From the NCBI GenBank assembly GCA_002914845.1, contig JXTC01000020.1, positions 1,554,019 through 1,618,018 on the forward strand: DNA of 64,000 bases, written 5' to 3'. How positions within the stretch are numbered: position 1 is the stretch's first letter; the number at the start of each line of letters is the position of its first letter. Below are positions 25,260 to 37,614 of this stretch, one piece after another. The notes beneath the pieces were generated by a model that worked only from the letters and a program-made list of their open reading frames with translations, was not told the DNA's origin and searched no databases. A program made the translations under genes and the position numbers. This DNA is from Trema orientale. Its lineage: Eukaryota; Streptophyta; Magnoliopsida; Rosales; Cannabaceae.

Positions 25260-28207
25260 CTTTTGGGGTTTTAGAGACATAGAAATGGAAAGAAATCGAG
25301 AAAATTGGAGCAATTGAATTGAGTTTGAAAAACTTTGCCCGAAAATTCGCGAACATAAGTCCTTTACGTTCGGGTTAAACTCAGATGTCCTATAGAAATT
25401 GCATGTACAATTACTTTTCAGACAAGGAATTTTGCAACAAATAACATTAGAAGTGTAGCTCTTGACTTTTTGTCTTTGATTTACATTTACTAAAGGTTTA
25501 AGCTCTTGAAATTAGCAAAATACAATTGTCTAGTTATTGCACTTGCGTTGTCTTACCCTATTTGCTTATTATGCTCTAGAATTTTTTTTTTCTTTTCAAT
25601 TGTTGTTACTTGTCTCCCGAAAGATGAGAAATTATCGCTCTTAGCAGCTTCAAAGAAAACCAATTACTTAGGAATGTAGGGACATACTGGAAGTTTTCTG
25701 TCATTGTGAATTTTATTTACCTTATGATTCATATGGGATTTTCGGATGCAGGGAGATGATTTGAATGTGAAAGTAAACAAATTGACGTCTACAAAGACAC
25801 AACTTCCTTACTCCTACTATTCTCTTCCTTTTTGCCGTCCAGAGAAAATAGTAGACAGTACTGAGAATCTTGGGGAAGTCCTTCGTGGGGACCGTATTGA
25901 AAACTCTCCTTATGCGGTTAGTTTCAAATAGATTAATAATTTCAGGGTGCATGATTAGCCTTGTGGTTATTGACTTATATGAAACATCTGCAGTTTAAAA
26001 TGCGGGAGCCACGGATGTGCAACATTGTATGTCAGCTGATACTTGATGCCAAAACTGCAAAAGAGTTTAAGGAGAAGATAAGTGACGAGTATCGGGTCAA
26101 CATGTACGGACAGATAAGACTTTGCTTATGTATATTGAATTTGTTGTTTAAATTGCATTTTTTGTTATTAAAATTTCCTTGCATGTCAGGATCCTTGATA
26201 ACCTGCCTCTAGTGGTTCCACTTGCCGTACGAAGGGTCGATCAGGAATCTCCGCCAATTTATCAGCTTGGCTATTTTGTTGGCGTAAAAGGACAATCTGT
26301 GGTATTATTAGCTATAGCATCAAATAACTTTCGTGTTCTGAATGTGATTACAATCTACTTACTTTACTTAATTGTGTGGCTAGGGCAAGGACGAAAAGTA
26401 TTATATCTACAACCATTTGTCATTTACTGTCAAGTACCATAAAGATTTGCAAACCGACACAGCAAGAATAGTGGGATTTGAGGTTAGGCCATTCAGGTCA
26501 GTTCTTGCACCTTTCTTTTTATTGATAATATAATAATTACTTCATTTGGGTTCTTTCAAGATTAGTTGCGAAAGGTGTTGTCAGTTTCGTTAACTATTTT
26601 TGATATGTACAGTGTTAAACATGACTACGAAGGGAAATGGAATGGGGTAAACACTCGTTTGAGTACCTGTGATCCGCACACGAAACAAGTGGTTGTTAAC
26701 TCCAATACTCCTCAAGAGGTCGAAGACAAAAAAGAAATTATTTTCACGTATGATGTGGATTTCCAGGTTAGCTTTCTCCAATTTGAAGTACTGTAGAGTA
26801 GTAGTTTTATACTGATCCTCTTTGAAAACTCGAGCATCATTTATTGGTTTATATGAGCTCTGTATCCTGCATTGAATCTTCATTGTTATAGAAAGAGCAT
26901 GAATTTTGATTCGTTTTTGAAATCCTTATGAAATGGAGGGTCCTTGATATCTTCCTCTTTTTTGACCTCTCGCTGTAAGTACTAGCTAGTCAGGTTTTCA
27001 CCAGTGAGGTCCAATAATTCTCATGTGGCTTTTCTCATGCTGCCTGTAGGAGAGTGATGTGAAGTGGGCTTCTAGATGGGATGCTTATCTCTTGATGAAC
27101 GATGACCAAATTCACTGGTTTTCTATTGTCAATTCATTGATGATTGTCCTCTTTCTCTCGGGTATGGTCGCAATGATAATGCTCCGGACACTTTACCGTG
27201 ATATTTCCAAGTACAATGAGCTTGAGACCCAGGAAGAAGCCCAAGAAGAGACCGGATGGAAGCTTGTTCATGGTGATGTTTTCAGGCCCCCGCAAAATTC
27301 TGATCTCCTGTGCGTGTATGTCGGAACTGGAGTTCAATTTTTGGGAATGATACTTGTGACCATGATCTTTGCTGTTCTCGGATTCCTATCCCCATCAAAC
27401 CGAGGTGGTCTTATGACAGCCCTGCTCTTGCTTTGGGTTTTCATGGGCCTTTTCGCTGGTTATTCAGCTGCTCGTCTATACAAAATGTTCAAAGGAACAG
27501 AATGGAAGAGGATTGCATTCAGAACAGCCGTCATGTTCCCAGCTATTGTCTCTGCCATTTTCTTCGTGTTAAACGCACTCATCTGGGGCCAGAAATCATC
27601 TGGGGCCGTGCCATTTGGGACCATGTTTGCCCTCATCTTTTTATGGTTCGGAATCTCAGTCCCTCTTGTGTTCGTGGGCAGCTATGTTGGATTCAAGAAA
27701 CCAGCCATTGAAGATCCCGTAAAAACTAACAAAATCCCAAGGCAGATTCCTGAGCAGGCCTGGTACATGAACCCGATTTTCTCAATTCTCATTGGAGGAA
27801 TTCTCCCGTTCGGAGCCGTCTTCATTGAACTCTTCTTCATCCTCACCTCAATCTGGCTGAACCAGTTTTACTACATCTTTGGTTTCCTCTTCCTGGTTTT
27901 CGTGATTCTCATTGTCACTTGCGCTGAGATAACCATTGTGCTCTGCTACTTCCAGTTGTGCAGCGAGGATTATTTATGGTGGTGGAGGTCATACCTCACC
28001 TCCGGCTCATCGGCATTATACCTCTTCCTCTACGCTACATTCTACTTCTTCACAAAGCTCGAAATCACGAAGCTGGTGTCTGGCCTCCTATACTTCGGTT
28101 ACATGTTGATTGTTTCGTACGCATTTTTTGTGCTCACCGGTACCATTGGGTTTTATGCTTGCTTCTGGTTTACAAGGCTCATTTACTCGTCGGTGAAAAT
28201 TGATTAA
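24685..28207 (+). CDS. TMN: Transmembrane nine (TMN/EMP70) family protein
   Basis: Seven exons: 24685-24804, 25752-25916, 25994-26103, 26190-26301, 26384-26496, 26613-26766 and 27050-28207. GT..AG and phases agree (1932 nt, 643 residues, the usual plant length). A signal peptide (about residues 1-26, ending [10 protein letters not shown]) precedes a lumenal domain of about 230 residues with the family blocks [25 protein letters not shown] and [10 protein letters not shown]. The large last exon carries residues 258-643 with nine predicted membrane spans, beginning [19 protein letters not shown] and including [33 protein letters not shown] and [15 protein letters not shown]. The C-terminus SSVKID carries the KxD/E COPI-binding Golgi-retention motif. 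TMN proteins sit in Golgi and endosomes and are implicated in sorting of membrane cargo. By eye it is closest to Arabidopsis TMN7-type proteins. The start has a good context (CGCCATGGAT). Intact. Confidence 0.95.
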
Positions 28208-28851
28208 GGTGTGTGCAGGTTATATTCTCATTTCGCAAGAACTCACAAACAATATTTTAGTGTAAGATTTGAAATTAAGGTATGGTTTTTGTACTCAGTT
28301 TTGAACATTGACAAGGGGTCATGATTCTGCTATACTAGTTGTTACTTGTTCAAATTTCCAAAAATAGTTCCGCTTTTAATCACTAGCCAATTGTTGGTTG
28401 GTATGTAGTCGTCCGGAAGATATCATGCTGAGATCTAGGAGCCTGTTTGCAGATGTTTCACAGTATATGTATATGCACCGTGAAATGATCGTGGGCAGTA
28501 AAATTTCTGCCGATAGTCAAGTAAAATTATGGCCAACCAAGCCCGAAGTCTAGTCTTAAGTGCTGAAGTCTTTGTGAACTCATAGACAAAGACCTCCAAT
28601 TCCATTCCAGCCGCCAAAATAAATTAATAACTAATTAGTTTGCAAATATCAGGTCAGCTTGAAGCTAAGCAGCTACTAAGCTTTAGCTTCAGTTACCCTG
28701 ACTAGCATGTACCGAAAGACATTCTATGATCTATTGGGCTTATGGAGAAACAAGGTATACTAATGTTGAAATACAGAACTTCACCAAAGAAAAGATTTAT
28801 CTAACCAAACAAGAACAACTTAGGCAACATTCGCTTACAAACATAGCCACT

Positions 28852-29154
28852 CTACTTCCTGGGGCGAGCATCCTCAGGATGGGCACCCCCGGCAGTGACC
28901 TTCGCAACATCTTTGGCGGTGGCTTCGGGCTTTTTGGTGGTGTAAAGAGTGAAATACCCAACGGCACCGATGATAAGTAGGCCGGCAATGGCCATGGTGG
29001 TGGGGCTGTAGGGAAGTTTGCGTCTCTGATGGAGGACATCACCAGGGTTGTGGCCTGGAGGCCTCTTGGACCCCTCTACTCCAGCTGCTTTTACTTCCTC
29101 CGGACTCATTTTGTGGGTGTCTGCCATTTCCCTCAAGTCTTCGTCTCTTGCCAT
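28852..29154 (-). CDS. Small single-pass membrane protein, conserved plant family of unknown function
   Basis: A 100-residue protein from an unspliced ORF. The N-terminal half is charged and soluble, with [16 protein letters not shown], then a '[24 protein letters not shown]' type block. One membrane span lies at about residues 53-71, followed by a short Lys/Thr/Ala-rich tail. I recall close relatives in other plants with the same KRPPGHNPG and [12 protein letters not shown] blocks, but no function. No signal peptide precedes the span, so it may be tail-anchored-like or organellar. The ORF is open for ten codons upstream to a TTG, but the first ATG (29152-29154, context GGGAAATGGC) is the likely start. 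It converges with TMN, with 644 bp between the two stop codons. Confidence 0.75.
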   Translation of the reverse strand: MARDEDLREMADTHKMSPEEVKAAGVEGSKRPPGHNPGDVLHQRRKLPYSPTTMAIAGLLIIGAVGYFTLYTTKKPEATAKDVAKVTAGGAHPEDARPRK

Positions 29155-29429
29155 TTCCCTCTCTGTCCCTTTTGGCCTCTTCAAAAAGTCTCTCTACTTC
29201 TCTTCAACACTGAATCCGAAACTTGGCACTATCTCGTGTGTTCGGAGTTTGAAGCACAGGCCAAAGCTTGCCACGTTTTGGGCGATGAACGAGTTGAATG
29301 TCTCAGTCATTGGACACGTTGTTTGCATGTAAAAGCGTAGAGGACAAGTGTGTTGCTTGGAAAGTGTATGGTCATGGTTCATGAAAATGTTGGGTTTTGG
29401 TGGGTTCAACCTGAGTTCCTAGCCCAGCT
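29155..29429 (-). promoter_or_regulatory. Upstream region of the small membrane-protein gene
   Basis: It must contain the leader and proximal promoter of the minus-strand small gene. Overlapping ORFs here are shadows. No clear TATA box was recognised. Confidence 0.3.
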
Positions 29430-29588
29430 CATTGCCCACTAAGTAGACAATTATCACTTTTTTCAAATATTTAATTAAATTTACTATCACTATTAGATTC
29501 TACCACGTCATTGCCCACTAAGTAGACAATTACCACTTTTTTCAAATGTTTAACTAAATTTACCATCACTATTAGATTCTATCACTTT
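29430..29588. repeat. Tandem duplication, 2 x 79 bp
   Basis: The unit 'cattgcccactaagtagaca...' (29430-29508) is repeated directly at 29509-29587 with few substitutions, which suggests a recent local duplication. Confidence 0.85.
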
Positions 29589-29599
29589 TGGGAGGGAAT

Positions 29600-29735
29600 T
29601 AGTCAAGAATCTGTCAAGAATTCATCAAGAATCCATTAAGAATCCATCAAGAATCTGTCAAGATTACCACTGAAGTCAAAAATCTGTCAAGATCGTCAAA
29701 AATTTGTCAAGAATTCATTAAGAATTCATTTAAAA
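29600..29735. repeat. Degenerate minisatellite, about 10-11 bp period
   Basis: About ten imperfect copies of a TCAAGAATC/TCAAGAATT-type unit ('tcaagaatctg', 'tcaagaattca', 'tcaagaatcca' and others) follow the 79-bp duplication directly. Confidence 0.75.
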
Positions 29736-30267
29736 AAGTGGTATGGTGGTATATTTAACTGATGAGGGAAAAAAAGTGGTATTCACCTAATTTATACCCC
29801 ACCACCGTCTACTACGAGTATGGGCTTTACATCAAACGGATTACGTTTGCCTAGAAAAGGGTTAAAATTGACAAATACCAGTTTTTAAGATAAATCAATT
29901 AAATTTATTGCAGTTTTTTCTTTTGCCCCCTTAAATGAGTTATCAATTACTGGTGGGGACAATTGACAAACAACACAATTTTTTTTGATCGGTGAGAACT
30001 CGTTTTTATAACTTATTTTCATAAACACCATTTTAAATTTTTCTTTCAAAAATATCTATTTTTATGATACATGTGTAAAATATGAACGTTATATATTTAC
30101 AATATAAATGTTTATTATGATTTATATTTTTCATTATAAATTTGACTTATGATATATATTTTGAAATGTGTACCAATTTTTTGTGTAATTTTTATTCATA
30201 AAATGTGTACCACAGTATACACTTGATGTATGAAATGATATACATTTCATATGTAAAACACTGATGA

Positions 30268-31427
30268 GGTTGTTGACATGACTAGCCCCTGAATTTTTTG
30301 TTTATTTGCAGTGTGGCCCCTGAACTATATTTTTTATTAATTAGGACCCTAAATTTATAAAAACGTTGTAATCTACCAATTTCTATTAATGACTATCAAA
30401 TTTTGGATGGATTAAGACATAGGCTAGTCACGTGCAAATTTTTTAAGGGCATAATGGATATCTCATTTGGTTGGCAAAATGAACAAATGAGAGTATTTAG
30501 AGGGGAAAAAAGTTTTAAAATTCAAATTTCTAAACAATTAAATAATTAAAAAAACTCTAAATTATAATGACATACTCAATTTAACAAAGCTAAACATCAA
30601 AAATAAATCTATTGATTTTTTTAAAAAAAAAATAAAACATTGATTGAATTTAAATATGAAAGCATTTAATAAAAAATAAAAATGTTAAATTAATAATATA
30701 AATATAGCCTTTAAAAATAACTCAGAAAATTTACTAAAATACTTAAACTACTCTTAAAGATAAAAATTATATTTATTTAAAATTAAGTAAAGAATATTAG
30801 ATATATGTTCACCTCACGGCAAACTTTCATGGCTGCCGTGAGAGAAGAAGCCTACCTCTCGGAAACCTCATGAATAATTGACCATGGAGATGGGTTGCCT
30901 TCACAGCAACTCATCCTTGGCTGGGTACTTGGATTTTAAAACTTTTTTTTTGGTTGTATTTTTAAAGTTGTTATCTTCTTTTTTTGTTTTTTGTTTTTTG
31001 GAAAATTAGCTTATGCTCTTAAATAATTCTAACTAAGTTTAAGTTACTGAAATCCATATTTAAGTGAGTCAAATTTTGTTTATTTTTTAATTGTTAAAAA
31101 ATTTAAATTTCAAAACCTTTTTTTTCCCCTCTAAACTCTTATTTGTTATTTAAAAATTTGAATTTCAAAATCTTTTTTCCCCTACAAGATCTCATTTGTT
31201 ATTTTTACCTCTAAACCAAGTGAGATACTCATTATGTACTTAAAAAACTTGCACATGACTAGCACATGTCTAAATTCATCCAAAATTTGACAGGCACTAA
31301 CGGAAATGGGTAGATTGTAACGGTTTTATAAATTTTCAGGGTCCTAATTACCAAAAAAAAAAAAAAAAAGTTCAAGGGACACATTGCAAATCAACGAAAA
31401 ATTCAGGGGCTAATCATACCAAAAACC
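30268..31427. mobile_element. Fold-back (MULE-like) element, about 1.16 kb, TIR of about 250 bp
   Basis: The left arm begins GGTTGTTGACATGACTAGCC; the right arm read from the minus strand begins GGTTTTTGGTATGATTAGCC. The arms keep matching for roughly 250 bp: CCCTGAATTTTT, TTAGGACCCT, GTAATCTACC, the CACTTGGTTT region and GGGGAAAAAAG. A run of about 17 A (31350-31367) lies in the right arm. No 9-bp duplication is visible at the chosen ends. It is related to the element at 60917-61480 (shared terminal GATTAGCCCCTGAATTTTTCG motif). No ORF. Confidence 0.75.
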
Positions 31428-31574
31428 TAATACTAGTAGTCTACATTTCTAACAAAACGGGTATTCATGAAATAAAAATAAAAAAAAGATATTTATAAAA
31501 ATACAGTTTTAAAAACGGGTATTTAAGAACTTTTCACAAAATCGGTTAATTTGAGCAAAGAAAATATCTATTAG

Positions 31575-31646
31575 AATTAATTAGTTGGGACTAATAATTG
31601 GTATTGGTCTAATTAATTAGTTGGGACTAGTAATTGGTATTGGTCT
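31575..31646. repeat. Tandem duplication, 2 x 36 bp
   Basis: 'aattaattagttgggacta' with the following 17 bases is repeated once, with a single A-to-G difference, which suggests recent slippage or unequal exchange. Confidence 0.85.
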
Positions 31647-31687
31647 AATTTTTTTTCCCTAATGGAATTGTGATAGCAATTAATATC

Positions 31688-32090
31688 TGGGCTTCTTACA
31701 AAATTACAGGCCTAAAATACAAAAAATTGAAAAATCTCAGATGTGCTGAATTTTTTAAAAAACCCCGAACTGACTTAGAAATTTCATTTTTTAAAAGTTA
31801 ATTTAAAAAAATAACACTTTTAATAAATATTTTGAAAAAATATCACATTTTCTTCAAAATTGGTATTTTTCAATGGTACTCGAGGTAACTAGTTAAGTTA
31901 TTTGGGACAATCAATCTAGTTACTTAAGGTAATAGGTCGGTTACCTCCTGAGGTTTCAGGTAACTTGATTAGTTACTTCAAATATATCGTTAATTAATAA
32001 ATTGTAGTATTTTTCTAAATACTTTTAAAAGTGTTTTTTTCTAATTAAAATTCAAGATTTTTCAAAATTTTTGAAAAAATTACTATAAAA
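31688..32090 (+). repeat. Dispersed repeat family, copy 3
   Basis: Begins 'tgggcttcttacaaaattac', includes 'cagatgtgctgaattttttaa' and the 'gttacttaaggtaataggtcgg' block. Same order and orientation as the copies at 23100 and 23852, about 7.5 kb downstream of them. It ends about 120 bp before the large composite element at 32214. Confidence 0.6.
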
Positions 32091-33048
32091 AATCAAATTT
32101 CCTCTTAATATCTAAAGCATTGTTATTTTTAGCCAATTACCAGATCATTTTTTATTCTAATGATTTACAAACTATGACAGAACACTCGAATAGTTTCATA
32201 AGATAATTTCTGATGAGTAAATTGCAAAAAAAGTATTCTCAAGTACGTATTTTATGTAAATTCAACCCTATGTTTTGGACTCTATAAAAAATACCTCCGC
32301 ATTTGAAATTACAAAAAAGCATACCCTCCGTAAATAAATTGACCTATTTACCCCTTGTTAACATTGAATTTGAGTTAAGAGTAACTCATACATATTACCA
32401 AACAAACAAATAACCCGAAACCCAAACCCAAACACTTAAAAGTTGATTAAAATAAAATAAAATCATATGAACAAATTGAAAAAAAAAATAGAACAAATTA
32501 ATATAAATTAACCCTTATACCCTAAAAAGAAAAACAGATCACGAAACCCCAAAAAAAAAAAATAACACACACACCCACACACACAAATAAGAATTTCTCA
32601 ATTCTCTTATCTTCTATATCTCTCTCGCGTGTGCTCTAAGGGTTCGCTTGGAACTTAGATTTTTAGAGGGAAAAAAAAAATTTCAAAGGATTATATTTTC
32701 TTTTGTTTGGATTGAAACAAAAAATAATTGAAATTTTTTTAAGAAAAGCGAAAGCTTGATTTGATGTTATTTTTTAGTATATAGAATATTGACACATTGT
32801 TCGGGGTCGGAGTTGTGCTCTGGATTAATTAGTATGACCTGTACATAATTAAAACGAAACAGAAGATAATTGGATTAGACCATTAGAATGCACGATAGAA
32901 AGGGTCATCACAACACTTCCATGTATCGAAATAGAATAGGCGGTCGAAATGAGAACAACTCTTCCTACGTATCTCGACAAGATTGGCGATTGCAAGGATG
33001 ACTCACTTAGTGTGCATGAAAATGAGCAGAAATAAAAATAATATTAAA

Positions 33049-33190
33049 AGTTGACGGAGGCAAATAAACGGACCATATTGTCAACTGAGGACTAGAATTA
33101 ATATAATAATGCAATAAATAAATAGACAAGGAATTAAATATTACTAGTTGACTGAGGCGAATAAACCGACTATAGCGTCAACTAGAAGTT
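33049..33190. repeat. Two copies of a 38-bp hairpin-forming unit
   Basis: AGTTGAC...GTCAACT units at about 33049-33087 and 33147-33184 have internal text 'ggcaaataaacgg' and 'ggcgaataaaccg', with a third, weaker copy near 33229-33268 ('ctgacgaaggcgataccg'). Each unit can fold on its 7-bp ends. Function unknown. Confidence 0.5.
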
Positions 33191-33399
33191 AGCAACGAAA
33201 ATAAATTACAGAAAAATAAATAGTTAGAAACTGACGAAGGCGATACCGTCTATATACCAGTTAATTAGAGGGGTTAAGATTACTAGACGGTAAGTCCAGC
33301 CATATTGTCAGAGATAATAATAATAACTGAAATAATAATAACAGAAATAAGTGAGGGTTAGCAAGAGAACACAAAATTCTGAATTATGCCACAAGTCAA

Positions 33400-34050
33400 G
33401 CACGAAGTTCGAGGAGAGTAGCTCAGGGCCCACAAATCACTAAAATGCGAGGGTTATAAGTATGAATTGAAGACAAACCCCAAAGAATAGTATTGTTGAT
33501 GTAGCTGTTGAAACGAAAAAAAAAAAAAGGAAACGTGGGGGTTGATAATGTGTAAAAATATATATATAAAAAAAAAAAGATATTTACAAATATCCCACCT
33601 CTTGATAACCACCCACTATTCCTCTTCACTTTCTCCCACAAAAGAGGGGATCATGTTTCCCACTCAACAAAAACACGTTAAAGTATTTTCAAAAAAAAAA
33701 AAAAAAGACTCTGAGGTTGGTCTATAAATAGAGACACCCAAAACAGAAAAAAGGGGATTACTTTTAGGCAGTACAAAAAATACACGACAAAAGGAAAAAG
33801 AGAGAAAAAGAAAAGAGTGAAAATACTGAGACTTTTGCAACAAATTTATTCTGCAAAAAAAAAAAAAGGTGTTCTTCAGGGTAAGTATGAACGGGTTTTC
33901 TGCCTTCATCTCTTTATCTTATTCCTCTTTCTAAATTTCTCTTTGATTACCCTATGATCTAAGGCATAATATGGCCAATAGGTCGCTAATGAAGATCAAG
34001 TTGTAATCAAGGTGAAATTATATTCATTATGTGATCTCTCAAAAATATTA
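33400..34050 (+). repeat. LTR-like promoter region inside the composite element
   Basis: TATA box GGTCTATAAATAGAGAC (about 33719-33735), an A-rich leader and AT-rich text follow, as in retrotransposon LTRs. No paired LTR or primer-binding site was found. Short ORFs here are poly-A artefacts. Confidence 0.35.
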
Positions 34051-34345
34051 AAAATTCTAGATTTCGTTTTGGTTCCACCAAGACCTAGGCTAATTAAGCC
34101 AAAAAGAGGTTTACGGTGAGGTATGGCCAAAGGAAAACTAGAATTTTTGCTTTCTAAAAGTCGTTATACTGTCAAAATTATTCCAGAAAATACTGTAAAA
34201 CTTTAAATTCTGTTTTGGTTCCACCACGACCTAAGCTATTCAAGCCAAAAAGGGTTTACGGTGAGGTATAGCCAAAAGGGAATTAAAGTTTTATTCTCTA
34301 AGAAGTGTTACGCTGCTGAAATTTCTTCAGAAAGAAAATTGGGTT
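34051..34345. repeat. Tandem duplication, 2 x about 146 bp
   Basis: The unit with 'gttttggttccaccaagacc' and 'ttacggtgaggtatggcca' (34051-34196) recurs at 34197-34345 as 'gttttggttccaccacgacc' and 'ttacggtgaggtatagcca'. Divergence is roughly 15-20%, so it is older than the 36-bp and 79-bp duplications. Confidence 0.8.
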
Positions 34346-36450
34346 TTAGTCTCAAGACTTAAAATTTTTAAAAATTTGAGATTTTACTAAATTTAAATCG
34401 TTTTGACTCTACCGTAAATGAAGTTTAAAACATAAGTGATTTTACGGTATTGATTTTATATATAAGCGGCTGGTGAGTTTATCTTTAATTCGTATTGATA
34501 TGATGAGCACTTAAAAAAATCATGTTTATATGAAAGGATAATAAAGCCATGAATATATCAAAAGCTATAAACGAATTTGTGATTACAAGCATTATACATG
34601 TATAAATATGTATGTCACAACATATATATTCGTTTAGGAGTCCACAAATTCAAGGCCCAATGGTGTTTTTCGAAGGCAATCTAGGAATTTAGACATAGCG
34701 CCCAAAGTTTCATTTAAACAGTAGCCCAACAAGAATTCCCAAGACACCCACAGGCCCATCAAAATTATCCAAAACACTAAAACCATTTCTTAAGGCCCAA
34801 CAAACCAGAACCCAAAAATTATAGTCTTGAGTTTATTTGGTCCAAAGCTAAATGTCTAGTATAACTTAGATCATTTATGTGTTTAAAACGTGAAATGACC
34901 AAATATAGATTACCAATGAATTTTATAAACGGTGATTCAGGTTAATAACATCATCTTTTATATTAATTGATGAAATGTAACAAAAGAAAAGCAAGATCGA
35001 TACTCACCAAATATTGGAGTTATCAGTATCAAGCTACAAAGCCTGGCCCAAATTTTATGTACAAAAATACTTTTCTACCTACAAAAGAATACAAGGTGGA
35101 TAAGGAAATAAAGGATGTAAAAAAAAAAAATTAATCAAACACCCCAGACAAGAGATTGTCTATCAAATATTAGTTTGATTTTCAAGAAAATACCCATCAA
35201 ACTTAAAAGATGAGAAAGTAAGAGAGTTACTCACGGGAAGACAGATTCTCCTTATTCCACTCTCTTTAAATCAGTTTTATTTTGAATTTCTTGAAAGACG
35301 CCACTGCTTTACCCTCTCCAAGTGAATTTTCCAGATAAATTCTCAAAATGCAGTAAACTCTTAAAGTACAAATACAACATATATAGGCGTGAAGTCTCAA
35401 AGCATGCCTAAGCTCTATTTTGAATTCAAATTTTGTTAAAAATCAGAATTATCTCCCAAGGGCCCCTGACAACGGTCAATGAGTTTTAATCTGTAACAAA
35501 CTCGAGAATTGTTTGGAAGTTCAGATTATGTCAAAATCGGATCATTAACTAGTTAATTGTATAAAGCTTCATTAACTAACGATGGGCTCCTTCAAATTAC
35601 CCAAGTCCACTTTCAAGTTATCTGAGCCCATAAAATGTGGTCCATTTACGTTTGGCATAAAGACTTTTTGTTACTAATGGATCAATTATTTTTTTGGCCC
35701 AGCAAGTGATGAGAATGACATAATCCACATTATTTATTATTGGAATAACATAACTTTTAGCAATGATAAATTCTCGGATTAAAATGTCAATCTAAAATCT
35801 CAGTGAGATCTTCCATTAAAAAAAATTCCAAAACTACAAATATTATCGAACTACGTTGACTTGATTCCTTTAAAAAGATACGTAGGCAACTTAGTCAAAA
35901 GAAAGCTAAGTGCAGTCACAAATTTCAAGTTGAATCGAACTTTTTCCAAAATTTCAAAAAAATTGTCATTCATTTCTAACTCCAAACACAAATTCTAGAA
36001 TTCCAACAAAGGTCATTTACCTAGGAATTCGCCAACATCTACAATTCTCCTAATTCCGTGATATGGTCATTTACCGGAATTTTATAAATTCTTAAAAATT
36101 GCCATAAATTCCTATACAGGGTCATTCACCGGAATTTTCCAATTGTCAATTCAAAATTCTTAGAACTACAAGTGGCTTGATCCCTCAATGGGGTATGTAG
36201 GCAACTCGATTAATTCAGTTGAGTGCAGCCGCAATCTAAAATCACCCAAATTTCTACCAAGATACACAAATAAATTAATGTCATTATAATTGGAATCAAA
36301 GGGTTTTCTTTTGTACCAAGGGATTGTAATTAAGAGGTTATTTTTATAACCTTGAATGGGTCGAACTTAAATTAATAAACTCCTATGCCCTAAATTTGAC
36401 ATGGGTGAAATTATGTTGTGTAATTTCTAAATTTTTACCCAACAGTAGCC
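34346..36450. other. Intergenic/repeat DNA inside the composite, gypsy-LTR-like motifs
   Basis: No gene. Motifs of 'gtcatttaccggaatttt' type recur three times at 36013-36140, and 'tatgtaggcaactcgattaa...gagtgcagccgcaa' recurs in degenerate form at 35880-35920 and 36190-36235. I associate that wording with LTRs of plant Ty3/gypsy elements, so decayed LTR material is likely. Confidence 0.35.
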
Positions 36451-37614
36451 ACAGGTCAAAAGAAAAGTAAAGGGTGGTAATAATAATGATAGTTTAAATT
36501 TGTATATGAGTGGGAAAAATGATATGAAGATGAACAAAAGGGGACACGGGCCCAAAAGAATGAAATATGGATTAATGTGGAGATAGTGGATATATATATA
36601 TGTATATGGATGAAGGCTTGAATAGAATAATGAAATGTTGATGGTGGTGAGAACGTGGAAGGAGGATTATAGGAATGTAATGATGGTGGTGGTAGTGATG
36701 TAAATGAAATGAAGAGGTGGAGGGATTGATGGCCACGGGTAGTCTTAAGCAAAGATGTATATATAAGCATATATGTATATAAGAGAGAAAAGAGGTGGCA
36801 GAGGCCACGACTTGAACAAAAAGGAGATGGTAATGAAGTTGTTAAATGAATAAGGAAACTTTGATATCAATCAAAGTTATGGGCTGGTCAAACGAAAAGG
36901 GAAAAAATAAATAAATAAAAGAAAGTGAAAGTTAAGAGTAATTAAGAAAAAGACAAATGATAACGATGGATTTGGTTGTTTGTATATGAGAAAGAGACAA
37001 ACAATAATTTGGAAGGGATAGAATGATGTGAACGTATTAATTGCATTGCCCTCTCCTCTTTGCATAGGTTGTAAGCCTTTAAATAGGCATATATCAAGCG
37101 GTGGGAGAGATGAAAGCAGCTCACCACACTCGATCCCTAAGCATGATACGTGTCTTAACCATGCAAATTAAGTACAAATTTTGGACAGCACGTCTACAAG
37201 CTATTTTGTATTGATTGGACAGCTCCAAAAATTTGACACATAACATGGTAGAGGGGTCCAATAAAAACTTGACAAAGGACTCTATAATGTTGTGACACAT
37301 GGCGTGATTAATGGTGTGGCACAAACTCCCTGATGATGTGACATGAAATTGGCAGTCCTCCAATGAAAAATTGAAACGTCAAATTTTCTTAATTGACTAC
37401 AAATTGCACAATTATCATATTATTTGTGACTTAATTTTTTTAGTTAGTGACTAATTATAAAAAAATTGTCACACTCCAAAACATACATTAATTAGTAAAA
37501 TCAAAAATATAAAAATAAAATTATATAAACTTTTAGAAAAAATATTTTCTTCATTTCTTTTTTCATGACTTTTTCCATATAATTTTTTTTCTTCCAAAAT
37601 CTAGATTTCAAACG

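Noticed and set aside
25026..25356. ORFs on both strands in TMN intron 1
   Set aside because: They lie in an intron of a clear gene and are built partly on a (TG)n/(TA)n microsatellite.
29029..29340. Plus-strand ORFs opposite the small membrane protein
   Set aside because: Overlap the minus-strand gene and its leader. No domain.
36456..37127. Minus-strand ORFs rich in Ser, Pro, His and Tyr
   Set aside because: Low-complexity text inside the composite element, no domain, no start context or splice partner that I can see.
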